This document shows positions 47,161 through 59,721 of a DNA stretch of 64,000 nt, in pieces. Both the position numbers and the translations under genes were made by a program. The stretch comes from Epinephelus fuscoguttatus (taxonomy: Eukaryota > Chordata > Actinopteri > Perciformes > Serranidae). Below the pieces are notes generated by a model, which saw only the letters and a program-made list of their open reading frames with translations, had not been told where the DNA came from and ran no database searches. Each line of letters begins with the position of its first letter. The first letter of the stretch is position 1. The DNA lies in NCBI RefSeq assembly GCF_011397635.1, contig NC_064771.1, positions 18,043,379-18,107,378 of the forward strand, written 5' to 3'.

Positions 47161-49208
47161 GATCAGTATGAAAATATTATCACTTTTAATATTGATTCCT
47201 GTAAGCTCTGCTGATCTGTTTGTTAAAGACTGGAAAACAAGTCAGATGACGGTACAATAATAATTTCAATCTTCAACCTATCAGTGTTTTGTGAATTATT
47301 TTTCATGCTTGAGTATTTCAAATTTTACATGACAGCTGTTAGCGCCGTTAGCTGTTAGCCGCCAGCTCAGCCACCTCCATGTTGTGAACCATGCGCACAC
47401 ATCCTGACTTAGACTCTGAATCAGATATGCTCTGAATATCGTATACAGCTCCTTTAAAGGCAGCACACATCCCCTTACTCCTACAGCTTTTATACCTGCA
47501 GTCACATGGTATCTGACATTGTGCACAGATGTTATTTATGTATTGATGAGGTTATTTCTTTGTTTCATGCTGTCTTTCACTCTTATTTCTCATAATTAAT
47601 TAACAGTAGGCTTGTTGTGTCCATTTGCAGAGAAAAATATAAAATAGATTCATAAACTTTTTCCCTTTAGACAAATGCAAGCTTGTGCGCATCATCTGAA
47701 AAAGAAACTCCAACACTATTTTGGGGCTCTAGAGGGAGCTGCAAAAAAAATCTGGTAAACTCAGGTGATGTCCACTGTAGAGAGGCATTTTGGGTAATGT
47801 AGGCACCTGGTTTTGATGAGGAAAAGGAATGTATTGAATTAAAAAAAATGATATTGCTGATTCTGCTGCACTGATTTGGATTTTTTTGACCATCCATCAT
47901 GACTCTGACAATAACATGGGAGTGCAATGTTAAATCAGTGGAGTACTCTGTTAATGCAACAAAAACAAACACCTCTGGCTATTTTTCTTTACGAATGACT
48001 TTATGTTCCCCCGTTATATCGCATTAAAAAAGCTGACAATAGTAATACGAGACAAGCTCAACTGAAAACAAAAAAAGAGGCGATAATCAATGAAAATAAA
48101 CAGGAATCTGCGTCACTTGTACACAGCGTCCTTTGAATCAGATGGCTTCACTCCACATGTAATCCACATCTGACCTGCAGCACTGCTCAAGCCTAACTAC
48201 CTGCACATGATGTTTATAATATAGCTTGCATTGTTATGGTGCTGTTTCAATAATACGGTGATAAAAATAAATACAAAACAGATTTATAGATGGCAGTGAA
48301 ATAACTGGAGTTCATTACAGTACACTTTTTGACTTGGTAAAATTGAAATGCGAGTGACCACTGAGAGAAAAACTGACAGATGTTACATTGTTATTGTTAT
48401 GTTATTAAACATAAAATTTAAGTCATATCCCGGGTGAGCTGGCACCATATAAATATAACAGAGCCATGTCATTTCACTACATGTATAAACAGCCTGGCAC
48501 TCTCAGCACAGCATTACAATCATGTGTTTTTGTAGAAAGCAGATTTACACAGGATGAGTAAACACTGAGAAGTCGCAGACTTCCGAGATTTTGAAATGCG
48601 CGGTATCACTGTTACAGCAATGTTGCATTCAGATGCTAGAAACTGAAATCACCTCAACAGCCCTGCACGTTTTCTCTCCTGTGCCAATGCTCTGGAACTC
48701 AATATGCATCAGCCTCTTCCAAATACGCTTTCCCAACAAATTCAACAGATAATTAGTGGCACAAAAAGTGTGGCACGCTTAATAGTGTCAAAACATACTG
48801 CACTTGAATATGTGAAGTGTTAGGAGTCTCTACCCTAACTTTCAGTGGTGCAATTCATATTGGCCTTTTTAAAATAATCAAAACATGTCACAATAATAAC
48901 ATTTTTTCCCCAGTGTTGGACAAAACTGAACAAATAAATCTTACTTCTTGATTTGTCATTCTATGGACCCTTTTCCTTCTCACACACTTATCACACAGCT
49001 TATACACACACACAGATACAGATGCATATCTGTAAAGACATCATTTTATCAGTTTCCTTTTGAAGCTGTCCCTTGAATATCATCTGGCTGGCTATAAAAT
49101 TCTCCCAATGCACGAGGAAAAAAAACCCTTTGTCTTTTTCTCACTTCACAGTGGAACATTTCTGTTCGCACACCTTCCCTTCAGCATCCTTTTCTCCTGA
49201 GTAATCGC
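47161..49208. other. Intergenic spacer between lectin and cpt1c
   Basis: No gene recognised. The two genes are convergent, so this spacer holds both 3' untranslated ends. A TTAGC-rich patch (gctgttagcgccgttagctg) lies near 47340. Confidence 0.5.
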
Positions 49209-52200
49209 CTACAGGTTTTTCTTGACCTCCGGCCGCTTCTCCTGTCTCCTGCTGGGCTCTGTTTGGTTGGGCATCAGCAGCTGTATCAGGTCATGCAGAG
49301 CTTTTCTGATCGCAGCACCGAACCTGTGGGCATCCTGGAAGGGAGACGTAGAATAAAAAGTAAAGATAAAAAGAATGTGTCTAGGAGATTGAAAAAGACT
49401 TAGCATTTTATGAAACTTAATCCAAAAAGGTTTTATGTTTTACATTTCATCTGCTCTCATAAATCTCTATAATAACAGAGATAAACTTTAAACCCAAATA
49501 TCTTCACAACCTCACGGTAAAAAGAAATCTGTGCTCAAAACAAAAATGTGCTATTATCGTAGATTTTTTTAACGCTCACTTACTGACGCCAGCATCTGCC
49601 TCGAAAATGCAAATATCATGTCTACTATCATGTCTACTCTTTCTAAATCCAAGCAAGAGATGTAATGCACTGCATAAAAATCGGAACTGAATCCTGGCAC
49701 AATAATGCCTGTCTCATAACACACCTGATTTTCTTTTATTACATATCATATGAATAAATCATTTGACAGACAGAGCTTTGTTTAAGAAAAAAAAATAGTG
49801 GAGGCTCTCTGAGGTTCCTGTCACCCCTCACAAAAGGCACAAAATGGTTAAGTCCACCCCCGCACTAGGATTCGTCTCTGAACGCAGCTAGAGGCGAGTG
49901 AGTGACTGCTTATGCTGCTGGACGTATGCTGCTGGAGCACAAACGTACACAATCATGTATGATAGAAAGGAAAATTTGATATGATAAAGGAAAATTAGGA
50001 TTTCAGAAAAAACAAACAAACAAAAAAACATCCCGACAACTTTCATTGAACTCACAGTGTCTGGACACGAGCGCTTGCACGAGATGTGGAAGTTTAATAT
50101 GTCTTCTCCCACAATGGAGTAGGACACCCCATAACCGTCGTCAGCCACCTGAAAGAGACGTAGACATTATTTATTATCATGACTGCTTAATGAAAATCAG
50201 AACACGGAGCTACTTTCACAGAAGAAGAGTCTAAGTTGTATGTGCAAGAAGTATTTCTCTTGCACTGACACAGCGCTACACGAGACTGAAGGATATGTAG
50301 CGACAGAAAGGGTCGTTTGACGGCAAGGTGAAGCAGTGAAAATATTCTTAATATAGAGTACACTAAAATTCATATTGTTTTTTTAATTGTGATTTTTTTT
50401 AGTTTTACTGCTGCCCCCGTCCGCAGCAGTACATTGCTTAGCTTCCATAGCTATCCCTCTCAGTGCTCCAACCTACATCACTGTTTTTACACCTGCAACC
50501 TGGAAAAGAGCGCAGACTGAGTCATCCTTTTAACAGTTAATTGACTGAAGCTCTGAGGGCAACACTTACCGGTCCAAAGCCCCCTCCACAGGACACGTAA
50601 TCTGGGTAGTTGACTAAATCAAACATCTCCACGTGTATTGGAGACTGACTGGTGGACAGCCGCCAGGGCTCGGACAGCACCTGCAATACCCACAAGAAGC
50701 CATCGCATCAAGCCGCTGCTGTATTAGTTCTACTTAAGACATAAATATTCATGCTGAGCTGGACAGTCTGATATAAATACAAAAATGAGGAAGGAAAGAA
50801 ATGAACCTCTTGCAAGAAAGGAGACTCCACTCCAAGGTATTTGGACACCACATAGAGGCAGAAGAGGTGTCTGTCGATGCCAGCTCCAGTCATAGCCATG
50901 CGGTATAAATACTGGTGCTTTTCTGCAGCTTCGTGGAACAAACGCCTGCACACATCTGCTGCCTGGTGGAGAATGGCATGAGTGACATATCGCACACTAA
51001 AAATGACACTGTATGATTTATGCAACGAAGTTAGCAATTTCACATAAAGATTTGCAAAGCATATTCATTTTCATTAGAGAACCTTCATCTTCTTTTGAGT
51101 TACTGCTATGTACAATAACGATGACAAACAAGACAGTTAAATGGTCACACCTCTCCACCATCCAGGGCTCGGACCATAGCGCTGCTCTCACTGGTACAAG
51201 AGCGAACTGTCTCGGTTCTGCCCTCCTTGAACAGACGGGTCATAGAGGCTTCGTACGTCAAACAGAATCTCCCCTGATCCTGGAACACAAAAACAAAACC
51301 ATGCATCAGATAATATTGACAGTCACAAATTCAGTGTCTGACACACACACACAAACGCACACATACACACCGCTGGTACTTCAGAGGGAGGCTCACCCTG
51401 TAGTAGGCTAACTGAAGAGCCATCTGAATGAAGGCATCTGGACTGACGCGACATTTCTTGACCTTTCCTTTGCCAAAGTCTTCGAAGCGGAAAACGTGCA
51501 AGTCCACGTCGTCGGCCAGGGCCTGGGCCACTGCCAGGGACTGGGAGATCTGCTCCTCACACTGTGACACACACATCCAAAGAGTAAACATCAACAGAAC
51601 TGAGACACCTGAAACCACTGCACTGTGAATTCAAAAGGGCGAGCCATGTTTCCATATTATTACAAATAATGAATCAGCTTTAACTTGGGATGTTCCTAAC
51701 GACTATTTTCCCTGATGATAAAACCGAAGTTTGAACACATTTTTCAATGACCAAATCATATTTCAAATGTCGGTGATGTGCTACAACAGCTCACTAAAGT
51801 TTTTTTGCTTTTATTTTGTCTTTTTTCTCTCACTTTCTCTCTTTTTTTTTTAAAAAAAATCCACAGTTGTTAAAAATAGTAGCTAACAGATGCATGTTTT
51901 TATATAGTAACATTCAAGTAGGAAAAAGGTGATATTTTTATGCAAAATATGCAAGTAAGTAATTTAAAGTGCACATTTATAATTTAATAATAAGTTTAAT
52001 AAAATAGTATTTCTGGTGTTGACTAATGAGGGTAGCAAGTCAACTAATCGCGAACATCCCAAGCTTTTTACAACCCTTTTCACATGTCACTTGATCATGA
52101 AATATATGTGTCAATTGGATAGACTCTCATCTTTTCAAACCATGTGGTCATTTTAAAACAAATACTCTGTGGTTAAAATGAGTACAAGTACATTGCATGG

Positions 52201-55200
52201 CAGCGTCTATCAAACTGAATCCTTCAATAGTGTTTTTGAAAACACGTTAACTGATTAACCCTACTCTTGTGTTTGTATACCAAATACGAAGCTACAGTAG
52301 CTTGGCAGCGGTGTTGTCATTAGGCTGTCAAGCAACATCTAGAGACTTTTTGAAGTTACTGCACCCAGCCAATAAAAATAGTCCAGCACTGTGAAACCAC
52401 AACTTCTTGTTTTTACATTTCAGTGAGTGTATTGATTAATGCAGCTAAAATATAACTAAACATTTAAAATTTTGCGGATCTGACAGATGTACTTTTAGAC
52501 CTTTGCACGGAGCAAAACCACTTGTTTCCACCTGCCTCCAGTCTTAATGCTAATGCTTAATGTTAGTCTAACCACACACTGGCTGTACTTTTATATTTAG
52601 CCTACAGTCATGAGGATGGTACTGATCTTCGCATCAAACTCTTGCCAAGAAAACAAATAATACACAAAATGTCACACTATTTCTTTAAAAACACAGTGTT
52701 TCTCTGGATTAAAAGTCTCAACAGTCCAACAAATCCTTAAAATTTTTATGTCAACATTATTTAACATAAGGGTGTTAAGATCAGAAATTATCTTCAGTGC
52801 CTGTAACTGATAACCATAACTTTACGGAATCACTGTAAAATATTTACTTATAATTCTTTCTTCTTCTTTTTTGCTTCATTTATTTTATTTATTTTTTTCT
52901 TTATAATGTTTTAAAACCCAGTAAAAATATTTGAATATTAAAACTAGAATAATCTGATTAGGAGCAATTGTGATTTCATAATCTCAGCGTGAGTGTAACA
53001 TTTATAATACATGCATCTTTTTATAACATACTTTCTGCTGCATGTGTGAAAAAACAATATTGACTGTTGCCGACCAAGGAACAAAAACACACGTTGGGAA
53101 ATATGTGAATGGAGAACTAACCTCTGGAGGAATTTCCCAGTTCAGCTTCTGTGGTTTTGGTAGTGATGAATCCACATCTCCTTTGCAGTGCCCCTCGGCA
53201 TTGTAACCCAGCTGGAAACAGTCATTGGACAATTGAACCTGGAAACACAACAATTGTAAGTGAAGGCCTCTCACAACCAGGTAACAACAGTGTACTACTT
53301 TTCCTTCATGTTCCTTACCTGCCATAAGTGCGATATCACGGGCGCATCGCCCCACGAGTGCTCTGCATTGAAGCCTGACTTCCCATTCTTGTAGTAAATT
53401 AGCGTGAAGGACTTGTCATACCACCTACACGACAACCAAGGTACAGATTGAATGACATCAAAAACTAATGTATAGGGACCTTAAATGCTGTTCCTTATTT
53501 TCCTGTCATATATATAATGTTATAACATCACATATTAACCCTTTGAAACCTGGAGCATCATCACTTTTTATGTGCTGCTTTCAGACACCTTTCACAAGTA
53601 TTTAAACCTTTGAACCCTGAGCAAATTGGTGCGAATTCTTTCAGAAACATGGGAAAAAAGGCAACGAGCAACTTGGCCACAGGGTTCACACTGTTGTGAA
53701 TACTGTTTCCAACAAGGGTTTTTTCTTTTGAGACAAGCTGACGTCAGATTGTGACGGCTTTTTTTATATGGTCATCTGCTCCAGGCTGCAGACACGCTGA
53801 GATGCAGAACACCCAGAAATGCTCAATCAGAGCAGACTGGGCTTTTTCAGAGGGAGGCTTAAAGACATAAACCCAAAATACAAGTATGAACCTAAAAGCC
53901 AGCATAATAGATCATCTTCAACTAATTACATGTTCCTCAGTGATCAGTTAAGTGTAAAATAGTCACCTGTCATAACATTTCCCATGCAATAAGGATTTGG
54001 CGTAGCGGTCTAAACTAGCTGCTGGGTCTTCTCCCATCACGCAGTGCTCCTCATCATCCAGGGTCACAAAGAAGGTGGCTTTCTCAATGCAGTCCAGAGA
54101 GCGCTTATTGACTCCACTGCTGAAATACTTTGTCCTGGCTTTAGCCCATGGAATTCTGGTTAACAAAGGAACATTAAGACATTACATTAATATTGATGCA
54201 GTGCACTGTGTGGTCTGTGTGATTTAAACAGCAGTGGTGGCATGTCAAACTGACCTGTCTCCAGCAGTCAGAGCTGCCAGTTTGGCCTCTCCTTTGCATG
54301 GAGTTGAAGGGTCGTCAAGGATCCTCTGAATCTGGAATTCAATCTCCCTGGGCGACAGGAGTCTGCCTCCGTGGTACATCTTAAGGCGGAAATAGCGACC
54401 CCTGTGGTACACTGCTATGTAGTCACTGTCCTGCCAGTGTTGCACAGTGTCTTTGCACAGAAGGAAGATGGGAAATGTAAATATTTTGACAAAGACATGA
54501 CATGATAACATATATACATCAGAAATGATGCTCTTTATTTGGGGATGTGTGTGTGCCTTGTGCTTAGGGTCGTTCAGATCCCCAGCATTTTGTCTGACCT
54601 GCTGGCATCGGTTTTTCCTCACAATTCAGTTTTTGTTGGAACTGCAGCGCAGAACGACTGAGTCTGCAAAATGTCCTTGTGACATTTACTAGATAAGTTT
54701 ACACAATAAACATTATGCATGTGTAGGATGCATGCTATGTGGAAGAATGTTGTGTGGTCAGAATTACCTTAAAAGACACACACACAAAGCTGAATGATTA
54801 ACGGGCAGTTTTTTGCTAAAATTCAAATTAATGTTTTTGACAATGTAGTCTGGTTGATTTGAAGAGAGCACAGATAACGACTCCAGTTTTTTTGGGAGGC
54901 TAAAATACGTTTTGCTACTGCCCCCATCCATGGCAGTAAATTGCTTAGGTTCCTTAGCAGTATTCCTGCCACCTTTTCCAAAGCGGGGGTGTGCCGACTG
55001 CCATCTACTGCAGGTAATACGCTGACTATGGATAAGTTTGTCATACAACCCCACTTTTAAAAATCTGAACTATCCCGTTAAGGTCTGATCCATATGCAAA
55101 CACTCACACTGGCACACATTTTACTTGACTGAGTTCAGACAAACAGGGAAATATTTTCTACCTTTTGCAAACTGGATGACTGAGATGACTCTGACAGATT

Positions 55201-57178
55201 AATTAAAGGGAAACTTTCAACCTAGACTCTGTTTTTTGCATGTTTTTGTGTCTAAGTGACTAACGGAGACAACAATTTTGGACATTTGTCCAGTACTGAG
55301 AGAGACCGCTTCAGCCCCAGTGGCAAAACAGGCTGCAATGTAACCCCTGCAGGTATTTGTGCATCATCAATTACCGTCCATTAAAGTTGCTTTGTTTTGC
55401 CGCTGACAGGCTCAGATTGTAATTATAGGTGTATGACACCTCTGATCCAGTCTGTTTGTTAGTGTGTGTAACCATGTGTTGCTCAAGGAGAAGTCTCACA
55501 CCACACTGTCACAATCAGCTAAATAAAGCTCAGTGAAGTTTCAGTCAGGAAGACTATACTTGTGCATGCTTAGGTCTGTAATTTCCTGCTAAAACTTTTT
55601 TACATTCACTCCTTGCACACATGCTCACTCTATTTCTTGCTGTTATTGTCGAGGTCTGTCAATTGAGATGCCAGATTTTCTGTCACAGTTAATCAACAGC
55701 ACAGCATCACACCCTTCCTGTTAGCCTATCATCTTATTGCATCTTGTTTTAAATATGGTTCTCGTTCTGCCTGTAGGTCTTTCATGCTGAAGTTGTGCGC
55801 ACCCTCCACCTCCCCATCAACGGCTAGTCTTTGCAGATTCATCAGTAACATCAGCCATCGGTCTCAGTCATCAGCCACCACCTTCAGTGTCTAGACTCTG
55901 TAAGGGGATTTATCTTGCTGCTGCTCAAATGCCCATTGATTACAAATCTCCCTCTGGACTCCAAGCGCCAAAGACTTTCTGTCAAATCTTAATAATCACG
56001 TCATCTGTTAATCTGTACACCTGTTATCTTTATTAAACAGTTATCTTCACTTCATTCTCCTGTCTCTTATGAGTGAAATATTCAGCCATGACAAATTATC
56101 AACAACAAGCAACAATTTCCTCGTGAGATTTCAGAACGAAACTTCTCCTTGAGCGAGACTTGATAACAATAAAAAACAGACAAGGCAAAGGTAAAGAAAA
56201 ATGTTTCATTTCTCTGTTGTGTCCTTTCTGTAATGTTATCAGACACTTTTAATTACAATCTGAGCCTGTTAGTGGTAAAAACTAGGACTTTTAATGGTGC
56301 ACAATTGCCCACATGGATTACATTACAGGCTGTTTTGCTGCTGCAACTGTGGCGCTCTCTCTCAATATTGGACCACTTTCACAAATTGTTGTCTCCATTT
56401 GTCACTTAGACACAAAAACATGGGAAAATAGAATCTAGGTTGAAAAACACAGAAGCTTCCTTTCAAGGCCGACTTAAGAAATGGAGGAATGAAGACATGC
56501 TGTAGGAGGCACACCTAAATAAAGGTCAGTGCTGCAACACTGAAAGCAAGGATGCACTTTGTGTTTCTTTTTATCGTGGTATTTGAAATGACTGACAGGG
56601 TGACTATCAAGATGTTGGCTCGTTAACTGAAGGAACATTTACTGTACAAGTGAGGGATGTATCTTCATTTTAAATTCTTAATGATACACAGTAAAAAGAT
56701 GTTCGGCACATTTATATTGGCATGACATTTAGAGATCTAAAACTAGCAATTGTGCCAGTTGTGTAAGAAATATAAATACTACCTGTTAGCGTTCCAGGGA
56801 TTCGACAAGTGTCAAACATCCGCTCATATTGATAGGAACAGCAAGGAACTGCAGACCTCAACAACAACTGAGCAGGATAAAGGAGGACAGGCCAGTGCAA
56901 AGAGAAAGAGAGGAAACAAAATAGGATGGTAGAAAACAAATACCGGAGTGTTGGGGATGAAGTGTAAAGAGAGCCAGGGAGAGAAAGGAAGAGATAAGAA
57001 AAACAAAATGTGTGGGCAGAAGAAAACAGACATTAGTTAGAGACAGACCGCTTCCAGAAACCCAGACAGACCTGAGATGAGACCAGAAGGCAAGAGGAGA
57101 CAGATGAGAGATGACAGGATGGCCTTGTACAGCAGACATACTATGACTCAGTGAATCACGGCGCCTTGCTTATTGAGA

Positions 57179-57216
<38 letters not shown>

Positions 57217-59687
57217 GCTTTCACACGATTTTCTATCCAACTCCAGAGGGCTCAGACACCTTTAGTATGCCTCATCATCTCCCAAACAGTGGTGTGTTGG
57301 CATTGCTCACTTGGCTACCTGCTGCTCATGTTCAGACATCATGTATCATATATCAGCAACGTGTTGCCACAGCGTTTGCCTATGTGTGTGTGCATGTCAA
57401 TCTCTTTACCGGTCTCCTCTCCAGGAATGCGTGTGGTGTTGAATAGCCTCTCACACTGAGCTGAACACAGAGGAATGACAGTGCCTGGTATACGGGTCTG
57501 GGAAATGCAAAGGAGAAGACGAAGGCAAGGGCACAGGGGAAAGAACAGAGGGGAGAAGTGGAGGGAATGTAGAGTCCAACAAAAAGAGGGAGGTTTTTTT
57601 AAAGAGTGAGAGGAAATTAAAGCGAAGGAGAGTTTGAAAGAAGTACAAAAGAGAGGGGTGAGAGATGGTATGAGACATGGTATGAGAACATGAGGGAAAT
57701 GTCTTCACCTAAACATAGAAACTAAAATGAACAGAGATCTACAAGACACACTAACAGTAATGCATGGGTGTTACTCACACGGTCACGACACATAGAAATA
57801 TCCCGAAATTTGAGACATTTGATTTACAAGACTTCTGTTGCCATAGCAAAGAGACATGAATAATGAATGCCTCCGTATATACGGGGGCAGCCAGGGTTGA
57901 CTGGCAGCTACACTCACAGGTTGAAGCTCTTCTTTGTTGAGTTTGCGGCGGTACTGGAAGAACGCGTAAAGGCTGTTGCCCGCCCTGGCCGCCTGGATGG
58001 GTGTGGGTGTCACATACATGAAGTCCTGGGGAGAGAACGCACAGAGACAGGGAGTCAGAGGGAGGATAATCATCAAAAAAAAAAAAGATCCGTAAACACA
58101 TCTGGGGTTACCAAATCAGTATCAATGTCCTTCAAAAATCCAAAAACAAAGGATTGTTTCTGTAACATGAGGAAATAGTTGTGTTTTTAGCAGCCATATC
58201 TTAAAAAAATTCACATTCATGTAAGTGAATGTGTGGAGTTCTACCAATGTAAGTGTGAGCGTTGTTTGCAATGAACTTAAATTGTTCTTTGTTAATAAAA
58301 GGTAAAAACATGAGTACTTGCCTTAGTCTAACAAGCATTAACACAACTATTATCATTATTTTTCTGTCCTCATAACAAACACACAGCCACAAATATTTAA
58401 CAGAATGAATCTGCAAAGATCACAAAGTCTATATACAGATTCAATTAACTTTTGAGACCCTGTAGAGTCAACATGACGGTCATTTCATGCCAACTTGCCC
58501 AAAATTCAGGACTTTTTCCAGGTCATGTCATGGATTTTCTCAAAGAATAAAAAAAGTGAAACTTCTAATTAATTAATGGGATCTTGCAAAATCTGACAGC
58601 TCTACTTTAAATATTCTTCTAGTTATTAATTTTTGAAGTTTGTCCCTGTGAGCTAAATTTCATTATTTTTGCAACTGTATCCGAAGCCTCACCATTTGCT
58701 AATTTTTCACTGCACTGGGTTGAAATTTGTAGTGAACATCCAAAAAACCCCTAAGAATAATGTGCAACATGTATTCATGTAAATAATTGGTGGTGAATAT
58801 TTTACAGCAATCAGATTTTTTTATTACCATAAAGAAGAGTCTAATTTTCAGAAATCATTATCTCCATAACATTGTCACTTTCTTGCAACCACATTTTGAT
58901 CCTCTGCAGTATTAATATAGTTCTACCACATCTAGAAATTATTTGGTGCCACATAAAAATTGCGTGCCAAAGATCTTGCAAAATATAGCTTCGGAGCACA
59001 TCGACCAGATTTTTAAGATGTTTTTACTGTATCATTTTATTTCCTTAAACTTATTTATTGAATAGTTTTAATACTCATTGCAGGTACATGCAAATGTAAA
59101 GATGTTCTATTACTCCATCATTAAATACTGTTTTGAAAATAGCTTATTATTCTTACTTTTCACTGTAATGGAATATACATCCAGTGTCTGTTTTCCATAG
59201 GTAGACATGTTAACTTAAAGGTTATCTCTGTGTGAAAACTACACAGAATCACAATTTGGTTGCAAGACAAAAAAAGTAGAGATAATATTTTTTGAAAAGT
59301 TAAAGATTCTTTGTTCAGGTCTTTTTTTAAAAAATCAATTTGATTAACATAAAACATTCAGCAGCAACTATTTATATTAATAGATTTTGCAAATTATTCT
59401 TCAAACTATAGGCTATAGGATTTACAAGGTCCCATGAGTTTAATAGATGTTTTACATTTAAAAAATTCACGAGATGAAATAAGAAGTCCTGTGTGAGTTG
59501 GTGTGGTGACCCAACTCCAAAATCAAACAGAGTAAATCCAAATTGAGGACTACAGCAGGTTAGACCAGAAATTTCTTCGACCAAAAAGATTTCCATACCA
59601 TGCCATAATAGTTACTGTTGACCATAATTGGGCTCCGTCCACGTAGATAGACATATTCTTCCCACCAGTCACTAACCTGAAAAAATA

Positions 59688-59721
<34 letters not shown>

